DNA of 64,000 nt, from NCBI GenBank assembly GCA_965222655.1, contig CBDCUP010000001.1, positions 248,001 to 312,000 on the forward strand, read 5' to 3'. The notes beneath the pieces were generated by a model. It saw only the letters and a program-made list of their open reading frames with translations, ran no database searches and was not told where the DNA came from. The DNA is from CAUZIZ01 sp965222655 (lineage in GTDB: Bacteria > Acidobacteriota > UBA6911 > RPQK01 > JAJDTT01). Shown one piece after another: positions 52,804 through 60,759 of this stretch (position 1 is its first letter; every line of letters begins with the position of its first letter). The position numbers and the translations under genes are program-made.

Positions 52804-54123
52804 ATGAACGAGGAAACCAGGAAAGCGTTTGAGACCATCGATCAAATGAAGGACCAGATCGTTGAGACGATCAGCGGGGTGGTCCAGATCCCCAGCGTCA
52901 ATCCGAAATATCCTGGAGTGATCTCGGAGGAGGTCCTTGGAGGCGAAACTCAAGCCAATCAACGGATCGCCGAGCTCTACCGGACAATCGGTTGCGAGGT
53001 CGATCTCTGGGAGGAGGAGGCCAAGCGCGCCAACGCCGTCGGAGTTTGGAAAGGCAGTGGGGGCGGGAAATCATTGATCTTCAACGGCCACATCGACACC
53101 GTTCCGGTCGGACGCCACGAGGACTGGAAGTGGTCCGATCCCTACAGTGGCAAGGTCGAGGACGGCAAAATCTATGGTCGTGGATCCTGCGATATGAAGG
53201 GACCTGTGGTGGCACAGGCGATGGCTGCCAAGGCTCTCCAGAACCTGGGGATCAAGCTCCAGGGCGACCTGATCCTCGAGAGTGTCGTAGGCGAAGAGGT
53301 CATGGACCATGAAGCGGGTGCATCTGCCACCGTACGCCGTGGCTATCGCGCCGATGCAGCCATCGTCTCAGAGCCATCCGCACCCGAGGCACCCCTGGCG
53401 GTCGTGCCCGTCAGTCCAGGGCTCCTTTGGATGGCGGTCACCTGCCGGGGTAAATCCAGCCACGCCGCAACCCGGGGCGAGACCTTCCGGGCCGGTGGCG
53501 CCGGCGCCAAAGTCGCCGTCAACGCCATCGACAAGGGCGTCTTCATCTTCAACTGCATTCAGAAGCTGGAGCAGGAGTGGGGACTGACCAAGAAGCATCC
53601 ACTCTTCAAGCCCGGCCATTTCACCCTGCACCCAGGTGTGATCACGGGAGCACCTCACGGTGTCGGGGTCCCCTTCTTTATTTCCGAGTACTGCACGATC
53701 GAGTACGCCATCTGGTACCACCCCGAGGACGATGTCGAGGCGGTCAAGAACGAAGTCGAGGACTATGTCAAGCACGCAGCCGCCCTGGACGAGTGGCTTC
53801 GCGATCATCCCCCCGAGATTGAATGGAAGCTACACTGGCCTGCCTTCTCGATCGACAAGGACCACCCCATCTGCACCACCATTGGACAAGCCCATGAGCT
53901 TGCAGCCCAGGGGACCCGTTTCCAGGGACCGGCGGTTGTTCAGGGCTTCTATGCCGTCTGTGACGCCACCTTTCTAAGCGCTGGCGGAGTCCCGACCGTG
54001 GTCTATGGCCCTGGCAGTCTCCTGCACGCACATGCGGTCGACGAGTTCCTGGACATCGACGAATTGATGGTCGCCACCAAAGCCTACGCTGCCGCCGCCA
54101 TCGAGTGGTGCGGGACTGCCTGA
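52804..54123 (+). CDS. M20 family metallopeptidase (ArgE/DapE-like)
   Basis: Di-zinc amidohydrolase. FNGHIDTVPVG (zinc His and catalytic Asp), GRGSCDMKGPVV (bridging Asp), ESVVGEEVMDHEAG (catalytic Glu), AAIVSEPSAPE (zinc Glu) and the late LLHAHAVDEFLDIDE (zinc His) are all in place. The dimerisation domain lies at about 200-330. The 439-residue length is normal. ATG 52804 has AAGGAG seven bases upstream. The family covers acetylornithine deacetylase, succinyl-diaminopimelate desuccinylase and carboxypeptidases; no arg or dap genes are nearby, so the substrate is open. Confidence 0.88.
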   Translation: MNEETRKAFETIDQMKDQIVETISGVVQIPSVNPKYPGVISEEVLGGETQANQRIAELYRTIGCEVDLWEEEAKRANAVGVWKGSGGGKSLIFNGHIDTVPVGRHEDWKWSDPYSGKVEDGKIYGRGSCDMKGPVVAQAMAAKALQNLGIKLQGDLILESVVGEEVMDHEAGASATVRRGYRADAAIVSEPSAPEAPLAVVPVSPGLLWMAVTCRGKSSHAATRGETFRAGGAGAKVAVNAIDKGVFIFNCIQKLEQEWGLTKKHPLFKPGHFTLHPGVITGAPHGVGVPFFISEYCTIEYAIWYHPEDDVEAVKNEVEDYVKHAAALDEWLRDHPPEIEWKLHWPAFSIDKDHPICTTIGQAHELAAQGTRFQGPAVVQGFYAVCDATFLSAGGVPTVVYGPGSLLHAHAVDEFLDIDELMVATKAYAAAAIEWCGTA

Positions 54124-54195
54124 AGTTCCTCGTAGTCTGATATAGCCTGGGCTCCAGTGAAAACCGCGGTTCGTTTTGTAAGGAGGAGATAGGCG

Positions 54196-55665
54196 ATGCG
54201 CACAAGAGGGTTCAATGTCTGGGTGGCTTCCCTGGTGTTCTTCCTGGTGGCCGAAAGTGCTTTGACAAAGCAGCCTGAGTCCCAGGGATCTCTGGACATC
54301 GGTTCTCGGCTGGAGCTATTCCTGGACTTCCAGCTGATCGGACAGCTCAAGGGAACGCGGCTCCGGCTACAGAAACCCCGGCCTGCAGAAGTCGCCATCG
54401 AGTACGACCAGCCCTGGGAGGACTGGTACTCCTTCTACACGACAGTCCTCAAGGACGGTGATGTCTACCGCATGTACTATCGCTGTGGATCAGAGCCCGC
54501 TCCCGGATACACCTGCTATGCCGAGAGCCCGGACGGCATCCAATGGACCCGTCCCTCACTGGGTCTGGTGGAGTTCAAGGGAAGCCGCAAGAACAACATC
54601 ATCCTTCCCTCCGGACGCCAGTTCTGCCCCTTCATCGATGGCCGTCCGGGAGTGCCTTCCTCCCAGCGACTAAAGGCCAACAGCGAGGACAAAGAAGGTC
54701 TCCTGGGCTATGTCTCCGGTGATGGAATCCACTGGGAGCAGATGCGGCAAAAGGCCATCGTTCCCAGGAGCTTGAGGAACCATTTCGACTCCCAGAACGT
54801 CATGTTCTGGTCGGAGGCAGAGCACTGCTACGTCCTCTACTGCCGCCACATGGTGGGTGGACGACGATCGGTGGCGCGCTCCACTTCCAAGGATTTCCTC
54901 AGCTGGACGGACCCCGTGCTCATGACCTACACCGACACGGGGACTACCGTTCCGTCCCAGCACCTGTATACGAACCAGACCCATCCCTACTTCAGGGCTC
55001 CTCACATCTACGTTGCACTCCCAGGCCGCTTCCAGTCAGGCCGTCGGGTCCTGAACGAAGCCCAGACTGCAGCGTTGGGCAAGGATCCCTCCTACGCGGT
55101 CGATCCGGACTGGCGGGTTAGGGATATCTCGGATGGCGTCCTGTTGAGCAGCCGGGCGGGCACGACACTTTACGATTTCACCTTCAGGGAAAGCCTGGTC
55201 CGCCCTGGCATTGGAGATAGCAACTGGACCTCCCGTACCAACTACCCTGCCCTGGGAGTGGTGCCTACCGGGGAGAAGGAGATGTCCCTCTACGTGCAGC
55301 GGGACTACGCGCAGGACACGGCTCGTCTGGTGCGGATGGTGCTTCGCACCGATGGCTTCACCTCGGTCCATGCTCCTTACGAAGGAGGCGAGATGATCAC
55401 CAGAGACCTTCGATTCTCCGGGAAGGAGCTGGTGATCAACTATGCCACATCGGCAGCAGGCGGCCTGCAGGTCGAGATCCAGGACACCGATGGAAGCCCT
55501 ATCCCTGGCTTCGCGGCTTCCGATTGCAAGGAGATCATAGGGGATGAGATCGAACGGGTGGTGTCCTGGAAGGGTGGCAGCGATCTCGGTCGGATCGCCG
55601 GTCAGGCCCTGCGGCTGCGATTCGTCATGAAGGACGCAGATCTGTACTCCCTGAGGTTCAGGTAG
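54196..55665 (+). CDS. secreted five-bladed beta-propeller glycosidase-like protein (paralogue 2)
   Basis: Paralogue of 35295-36866. An N-terminal signal (FNVWVASLVFFLVAES) precedes IGSRLELFLDFQLIGQ, RLRLQKPRPAEVAIEYD, DVYRMYYRCG, YAESPDGIQWTRPSL, VSGDGIHWEQM, DSQNVMFWSEAEHCYVLYCRH and the shared end GDEIERVVSWKGGSDL...MKDADLYSLRFR. It is about 30 residues shorter than the other copy, chiefly lacking the charged ERAKERAKARN stretch. ATG 54196 has AAGGAGGAG upstream. It lies 72 bases after the M20 gene. Carbohydrate processing is suggested by the fold only. Confidence 0.72.
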   Translation: MRTRGFNVWVASLVFFLVAESALTKQPESQGSLDIGSRLELFLDFQLIGQLKGTRLRLQKPRPAEVAIEYDQPWEDWYSFYTTVLKDGDVYRMYYRCGSEPAPGYTCYAESPDGIQWTRPSLGLVEFKGSRKNNIILPSGRQFCPFIDGRPGVPSSQRLKANSEDKEGLLGYVSGDGIHWEQMRQKAIVPRSLRNHFDSQNVMFWSEAEHCYVLYCRHMVGGRRSVARSTSKDFLSWTDPVLMTYTDTGTTVPSQHLYTNQTHPYFRAPHIYVALPGRFQSGRRVLNEAQTAALGKDPSYAVDPDWRVRDISDGVLLSSRAGTTLYDFTFRESLVRPGIGDSNWTSRTNYPALGVVPTGEKEMSLYVQRDYAQDTARLVRMVLRTDGFTSVHAPYEGGEMITRDLRFSGKELVINYATSAAGGLQVEIQDTDGSPIPGFAASDCKEIIGDEIERVVSWKGGSDLGRIAGQALRLRFVMKDADLYSLRFR

Positions 55666-55704
55666 GGAGCGGGGTGAAGTGGACAGGGGATCGAGGCCCT
55701 GCCA

Positions 55705-55781
55705 GCAGAAAAAACGGCCGCAGAAAAAACGGGCTGCAGAAAAAACGGGCTGCAGAAAATGCGGCTGCAGAAAAAACGGCT
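55705..55781. repeat. five tandem copies of a 15-16 bp unit (GCAGAAAAAACGGSCT)
   Basis: Units GCAGAAAAAACGG plus two or three bases recur five times in a row without spacers, with minor changes (one GCAGAAAATGCGGCT). They lie between convergent genes 40 bases past the beta-propeller stop. Variable-number repeat behaviour is likely; there is no sign of CRISPR spacers. Confidence 0.85.
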
Positions 55782-55839
55782 GGTTCGAAAGCGGGGCTTC
55801 TGAATGGTGCTTCGGAAGATCGGGGGTGCAAGCGAACTC

Positions 55840-58083
55840 TTACTTAGCCAGGAAAACTCGGGGCCACAGATACGGTAGCGCCTGCTTGCCTCCCCAGCGA
55901 AAAGCAGCCCATGCGAGGCCGCTTTCGCTGATGTTGGCTCCCACACGTGCGTCTTTCTTATCTCCGTCATAGACAACAACGTTCATGCCTATGGTAGCTC
56001 CTGGCCTCGGCTGTTCCGGCATGACGAGCCATGGAATGGAAAACTCGAGTGTATAGCCCGTAGCGGTCCTGCGCGAGGCCACCTTCATGCCCGGCGCTGT
56101 CTTCTCCATCAAGCCTTGATCCGCGTCGGCATCTCGAAAACCGCGTGCTCGGAAGCCTTCCGTCGTGCAGGGAAAAGCCGCAGCTTGAATCACGCTGGAA
56201 GTATCCTGGCTTCTCCCAGAGGGATCGACTGTGATGCCGACGGCATCCGAGCGAAGCTGAGCACGAATATCATCCGGAGCGATGTTGCACACCACGACAT
56301 CATCGAGCACCTCGACTCCAACGTAGAGGTTCTTCAGGTCGTAGCCAATGTGAAAGGAGGCGCTTGAGTCCGCTGGGTCGCTCGGCTCCTTTCGCCACCA
56401 AAGGTCTTTGGGCGTGATGGCTCCTCTCGCAAAGCCCCTCATATCCGACAGCTCACCGTCGATAGCGGGAGCTCGACGCAGCCTAGGTATCTCAAGCGTC
56501 GGAAGCACGTAGACTTCGGCCGTGTCCGAACTTCGGTGGGCTCCCGAGGTGATTTCCAACTCCAGGGGGAAACGAGCCGATTGGCGATTCTCTGGAAGCA
56601 CGTCCGAGGTCACTTCCAAGTCGACGGGTACCGAAGTACTGGACTGCGGGGCAACTGTGAAACCCAGCTCCCCCCCTGCCCTGATGCCCTTTTGGGATGG
56701 ATCGAGCCTCAATCGTATCTTTCCCGCCGCTGGATCCGCGCCGCGATTGATGACGTTCACGCTGATGGGGTTCGAACGCCCGATCGTCAGTGGCAGCCTC
56801 GTCGGCAAAGACTCGATGACCCACTCTGTGTTGGTGTGCCGAGCAAACTCTTGATAGCCTGCGACATCGTAGGTGGGCTGGAAGCGAACCTGAACAGGAG
56901 CTACGGCTTTGACCCAGGTGTAGTTGCGGCCGGCAACCGAACGACCCAGCTGCTCCCCCGAATAGCTCGCCTGAATCTGGGTGTTCCTATCGAGGGTGGT
57001 GCCCTCCTGAGCCCGGATGAGAAAGGCCGCTTCGGCTTTTTCTCCCGGCCCCAGGACGCCGAAGATGTTGTCGCCCGTGGAATCGACGCCCCAAGCTTGC
57101 GTCGGTTCGAGAGAGATCTTCACCTTTTCCAGGGGTGCCGCCGTGCTGTTGACCAGCGTCACGACGGTGGCTACATCGACGCCGATACTCCCTTCGAAGC
57201 TGGCCGGCACAATCTCGAGGCGGATGCCAGGCGGCGACGCTCCTGCCGGCAGAAGCGCTCCCTCGAGAAGGTGCGTCTCCACGTCTAGTATGGGAACCCT
57301 TGAGCGGACAAGCATGAAAGTCTCGGGGCGTGCTTCCTCCACCGGTATTTTCACAAACTGGTCGAAACCCTGGGAGCGGTACTTGGAGAAAGCCAATGCC
57401 TTCAGGTCGGCATAGCGCATGTCTGCCCTGGGAGAGTAGGCACCCGAATCGACGGATACCGTGGTCGATGAATTCTTTCCCCGAGCATAGTAGAGCTTGA
57501 GAGGTTGGAAAGGCCCGAGATGCTCGTCTGTGATGAGCTCTGGGCAGAAGCTTGGGTCTGCCGCCTTATCGAAGGCGGTGGTTGCGGCGCGCGCAGCCAT
57601 CTGATGTTGCCCGTGTGTACCGGGGCCCGGCCACATCGTCACGATGACCTCCGGGCGCTGCAGGCGGACATAACGCACGACATCACAGATGTAGGAATCT
57701 CCCCACTTTCTTGCCGTCTCTTCCGCGGAGAGGGTGAAATAGAAGTCGCGGAGACCAAGAAACTGAGGCGATCGCACTCCCACCAGCTCGAGGGCGCGCC
57801 GTTCCTCTTCGGCGCGGATGAGCCCAAGGGCTCTCCCCGACTCCGGCCCGATCGCGTTCCCTCCGCCTTCCCCGCCCGTAGCGGTAATGACCGTGGCACT
57901 GAAGCCTTCGTCAAGCAGGTAGCGAGCAAACGTGGCCATGACGCTCGTGTCGTCGTCGGGATGAGCACCAACGAACATGAGGTCGACGTCGACCAGATCG
58001 AGCCCAGTCTGGGCCATCCCCGAGGGTGTAATGAGGGCTAAGCAGATAAGTACGGAAACGACGGCAATCATGGAAGGGCGCAC
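55840..58083 (-). CDS. secreted PIG-L deacetylase with NEW3-like and CBM9-like domains
   Basis: Zinc-dependent N-acetylglucosaminyl deacetylase family. A signal peptide (MIAVVSVLICLALITPSGMAQ) is followed by the LmbE/PIG-L domain: VGAHPDDDTSVMATFARYL (HPDD zinc motif), TATGGEGGGNAIG, RAEEERRALELVGV and GPGTHGQHQMAARAA. The middle (about 290-540) has beta-rich NEW3-type segments (VINRGADPAAGKIRLRL). The C-terminus (about 555-747) resembles a CBM9-like domain (APAIDGELSDMRGFARG, SFHIGYDLKNLYVGVEVLDD, EFSIPWLVMP). The GTG at 58083 keeps an Arg before the signal; ATG 58071 is the alternative. It fits breakdown of amino-sugar glycans. Confidence 0.87.
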   Translation of the reverse strand: MRPSMIAVVSVLICLALITPSGMAQTGLDLVDVDLMFVGAHPDDDTSVMATFARYLLDEGFSATVITATGGEGGGNAIGPESGRALGLIRAEEERRALELVGVRSPQFLGLRDFYFTLSAEETARKWGDSYICDVVRYVRLQRPEVIVTMWPGPGTHGQHQMAARAATTAFDKAADPSFCPELITDEHLGPFQPLKLYYARGKNSSTTVSVDSGAYSPRADMRYADLKALAFSKYRSQGFDQFVKIPVEEARPETFMLVRSRVPILDVETHLLEGALLPAGASPPGIRLEIVPASFEGSIGVDVATVVTLVNSTAAPLEKVKISLEPTQAWGVDSTGDNIFGVLGPGEKAEAAFLIRAQEGTTLDRNTQIQASYSGEQLGRSVAGRNYTWVKAVAPVQVRFQPTYDVAGYQEFARHTNTEWVIESLPTRLPLTIGRSNPISVNVINRGADPAAGKIRLRLDPSQKGIRAGGELGFTVAPQSSTSVPVDLEVTSDVLPENRQSARFPLELEITSGAHRSSDTAEVYVLPTLEIPRLRRAPAIDGELSDMRGFARGAITPKDLWWRKEPSDPADSSASFHIGYDLKNLYVGVEVLDDVVVCNIAPDDIRAQLRSDAVGITVDPSGRSQDTSSVIQAAAFPCTTEGFRARGFRDADADQGLMEKTAPGMKVASRRTATGYTLEFSIPWLVMPEQPRPGATIGMNVVVYDGDKKDARVGANISESGLAWAAFRWGGKQALPYLWPRVFLAK

Positions 58084-58102
58084 TCAGCTGGCTGTCCAGA
58101 CA

Positions 58103-58134
58103 CAAAAAAGGGGCGAACCGACCTGCACGCCCCT
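58103..58134 (-). terminator. intrinsic terminator of the RRM protein gene
   Basis: Read on the minus strand, a 7-bp perfect stem AGGGGCG/CGCCCCT (58128-58134 with 58109-58115) is followed by a run of T (58109-58104). It starts 30 bases after the RRM stop and ends about 20 bases before the PIG-L start, so the latter needs its own signals. Confidence 0.85.
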
Positions 58135-58163
58135 CTTTCGATTAGTACTGGCTGACTATTCGG

Positions 58164-58487
58164 CTACCAGCGGTCTCGTCCACCGCCGCCACCGTAACCG
58201 CCACCACCACCGCCACCGCCACCGCCACCGGATCGATTCTCCCGCGGCTTGGCCTCATTGACGGTAAGAGTTCTCCCATCAAGGTCAGTGCCATTCAGGG
58301 CCGAGATAGCCGCCTGCGCTTCTGCCGAAGATTCCATCTCCACAAAACCGAAGCCCCGTGACCGACCCGTATCTCGGTCTGTGATCACCTTGGCTGATTC
58401 GACAGTTCCGTGCTGTGAAAAAAGTTGTTCTAGCGCATCTTCCGTTGTGGAATACGGCAGACCACCCACGTACAGTTTGTTACCCAT
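58164..58487 (-). CDS. glycine-rich RRM RNA-binding protein (Rbp-like)
   Basis: One RNA-recognition motif fills residues 1-80: RNP2 is KLYVGGLPYS and RNP1 is GRSRGFGFVEM. The C-terminal tail is a nearly pure glycine run ending YGGGGGRDRW. This is the architecture of cyanobacterial Rbp and other bacterial cold-induced RNA-binding proteins, which act as RNA chaperones. ATG 58487 has TAGGAGGAG upstream, which sets the start against a longer frame. A consensus-like promoter and a leader of about 200 bases precede it and an intrinsic terminator follows, so it is monocistronic and probably regulated through its leader. Confidence 0.92.
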   Translation of the reverse strand: MGNKLYVGGLPYSTTEDALEQLFSQHGTVESAKVITDRDTGRSRGFGFVEMESSAEAQAAISALNGTDLDGRTLTVNEAKPRENRSGGGGGGGGGGGYGGGGGRDRW

Positions 58488-58697
58488 TGTTCTCCTCCTA
58501 AAGAGAATACATGTGTCTTCCAACCCTGAGACCCTGACCGGAAAGGAACAGAACAGGGGCGGATTCTTGGTCTCGTGCCACAGTCTAGTCGGTAATTCCT
58601 AAGGGGGTATCTTTCGCAGGGGTAAGACTGACCAGGCCTTCAATTTTTCCTTTTAAGACAGCTTCAGGAGGCCTTGTACTGAAGAAATCTTACGAAG

Positions 58698-58726
58698 AGG
58701 ATACCCTTATCTTCCCCCCCTGTCAA
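58698..58726 (-). promoter_or_regulatory. sigma70-type promoter for the RRM gene, with a long 5' leader
   Basis: On the minus strand TTGACA (58721-58726), a 17-base spacer and TATCCT (58698-58703) form a good promoter. Predicted transcription starts near 58691, about 200 bases before ATG 58487. The leader includes a CTTCAG/CTGAAG stem close to its start. Long leaders of this kind are known for cold-shock genes; that role here is an inference. Confidence 0.6.
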
Positions 58727-58950
58727 AGATTAGTGAGGCATCGCCCCAGACCAACGATCAGTGTGTTGAGGTCAGGAGGTTTTGCTGGAGGCTTCCAGGA
58801 GACACAGATTCATCTTTCTGGAGTCCCGTCCCCGTTCAGGCCGGATCATTCGAGAAAGGAACTTCCGATTGAGCCAAGGGGGACAGCGGGCACTGCATCC
58901 TTGGAGAAGGCAACCGTTGAGGGGCGATTCCCTACACCGAAGGTTTTGTT

Positions 58951-59135
58951 GCGTGTAGCCCAGGGTTGCAATGCGAAGCGAGCTACCCTGGGTCAAAGTC
59001 GCTCAAAAAAACTCACTACCCTGAAAAGGTTACTGCGGACCCGGAGACTAGGGGCAGTAACGCTTTCAGCGTAAGAGAGCAGGGGAACCTCAACCCAGGG
59101 TAGCTCGCTTCGCATTGCAACCCTGGGCTACACGC
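58951..59135. repeat. 185-bp palindrome with 43-bp perfect arms
   Basis: 58951-58993 is the exact reverse complement of 59093-59135 (43 bases). Further imperfect pairing continues outward for about 20 bases. The arm itself contains CCCAGGGT near both ends, so each can fold alone. The loop holds GCAGTAACGCTTTCAGCGTA, which recurs with two changes just outside the right arm (59134-59153). The remaining bases between the RRM leader and 59431 show no gene. Same CCCAGGGTT theme as the palindrome at 50873-51114. Confidence 0.9.
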
Positions 59136-59431
59136 AGTAACGCCTTCGGCGTAGATATGGGGCAGGGGCTTTTGTGTCTTGCGCTCCCAAGTTGACTCAA
59201 GAGTCGCGAAGAATTCCAACAAACCGAGCTTAGCAGCTAGTGCTAGTGGACCGTAATACTTGAACCGGTAGTGGATGAGCGAGCCATTCGGGACCGAGGT
59301 CAAGGTGCACTATCGCAGGCATAGCCGGAGTTTTTTGACACCCGCTTCTGCCCGTTCAACCGCCAGTGGCTGGTCTCCTTCTCAAGCCTCCCTCCGGACG
59401 AGAACTTGATAGGCGAGACCGGCCGTTCTCT

Positions 59432-60697
59432 TCATCCGGTCGGGCCCGCGCGGCTGTCGGAGAAGGCCCTGAAGTCACTGCCGGTCGGATTCTGGAAGAT
59501 CCGAAGGTCGAACTCGGAGGCGATGGCCAGTATGTGGTCGAAAATATCGGCCTGTATGCGTTCGTAATTGGCCCATACCTGGTCCTTGGAGAAACAGTAG
59601 ATCTGGATGGGCAGACCGTCGGGCGTCGGCTCCAGGTGTCGCACCAGCAGGGTCATATTCTGATTGATCTCAGGGTGATTCTCGAGGTAAGCCTGGATGT
59701 AGGCACGAAACGTCCCCACGTTGGTCAGATTGCGGGCGTTGGCGGCGTCCGACATGTCGATGCCGCGCTCCTGATTCCACTTGGCCAGCTGATGGCTTTT
59801 CTCCTCGACATAAGCAGCAATGAACTTGACTCGCTTGAAGCGCTCGACCATCTCGGGAGTGCAGCGCTTGATCGTGTTGAGGTCCAGGTAGATCGAGCGC
59901 TTGATGCGGCGGCCACCCGATTCGGACATTCCGCGCCAGTTCCTGAAGGAATCTGTGATGAGTGCGTAGGTCGGGATCGTCGTGATGGTCTTGTCCCAGT
60001 TCTGCACTTTGACGGTGGTGAGCGCGACTTCCAGGATATCGCCGTCGGCTCCGTATTTGGGCATTTCAATCCAGTCGCCCTTGGCAAGCATCCGATTGGC
60101 GGAGAGCTGGATCCCGGCCACGAAACCGAGAATCGCATCCTTGAAAATCAGAATAAGGACCGATGCCAGGACACCCATTCCACTCAGGAGATACACCGGA
60201 GACTTACTGAGTAGCGTCGAAACGACGACGATTACGGCCACGATGTAGAGGATGATTTTCGCGACCTGCACGAAACCCTTGAGCGGGATCTCGCGGGACA
60301 CCGGAAAGTCGTCGTAGATTTCCAGGGCCGCGTTGAGCAGGGCGTCAAGCGCAAGCAAGGCCACCACGATCATGTAGATTTGAGCGGCTCCGAGAACGAT
60401 CTGGATCGCCGTGACCCAGCCCCCCAAAGCAGCGGGGGCCAGCAGGTAGATCACGATGGCGGGTGCCAGGTTGGCAACCCAGAAGAGGACTTTGTTGTGA
60501 ACGATCTTGTCGTCCCACTCTGCTTTGGTCTTCAGGGCAATTCGCTCGAGGATCCTCAGAACGATTCGACTGGCGATGAAAAAGACGACGAAACTCAGGA
60601 TCAGGACAACGGCGAACGCGATGAGACGTGCCGCCGCGTCAGCGACAGGTTCAGTCGCTCCCCAATCGAGAATGAAAAATTTTAGTCTTTCCAGCAT
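59432..60697 (-). CDS. MscS family mechanosensitive channel, YbdG-like
   Basis: Inner-membrane channel releasing solutes on hypo-osmotic shock. There are about five hydrophobic segments (LIAFAVVLILSFVVFFIASRIVL, PAIVIYLLAPAAL, IYMIVVALLALDALL, IILYIVAVIVVVSTLL, GVLASVLILIFKDAILGFVAG), then the MscS beta domain KGDWIEMPKYGADGDILEVALTTVKVQNWDKTITTIPTYALI and a long C-terminal domain with FRAYIQAYLENHPEI. The length of 421 and the C-terminus match the YbdG (415-residue) branch. It lies 62 bases downstream of the antiporter gene, so the pair may form an ion/osmotic unit. Confidence 0.92.
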   Translation of the reverse strand: MLERLKFFILDWGATEPVADAAARLIAFAVVLILSFVVFFIASRIVLRILERIALKTKAEWDDKIVHNKVLFWVANLAPAIVIYLLAPAALGGWVTAIQIVLGAAQIYMIVVALLALDALLNAALEIYDDFPVSREIPLKGFVQVAKIILYIVAVIVVVSTLLSKSPVYLLSGMGVLASVLILIFKDAILGFVAGIQLSANRMLAKGDWIEMPKYGADGDILEVALTTVKVQNWDKTITTIPTYALITDSFRNWRGMSESGGRRIKRSIYLDLNTIKRCTPEMVERFKRVKFIAAYVEEKSHQLAKWNQERGIDMSDAANARNLTNVGTFRAYIQAYLENHPEINQNMTLLVRHLEPTPDGLPIQIYCFSKDQVWANYERIQADIFDHILAIASEFDLRIFQNPTGSDFRAFSDSRAGPTG

Positions 60698-60759
60698 GAT
60701 CTATTCTGTGCGTACCAGGCTATGGCCGTCCTGGAGCAGTTGGTCGTCTGAGTGACGCC

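Noticed and set aside
55705..55781. possible CRISPR array
   Set aside because: Units are contiguous without spacers and no cas gene is present.
58186..58235. CCACCGCCACC-type simple repeat
   Set aside because: It is the coding sequence of the polyglycine tail of the RRM protein, not an independent repeat element.
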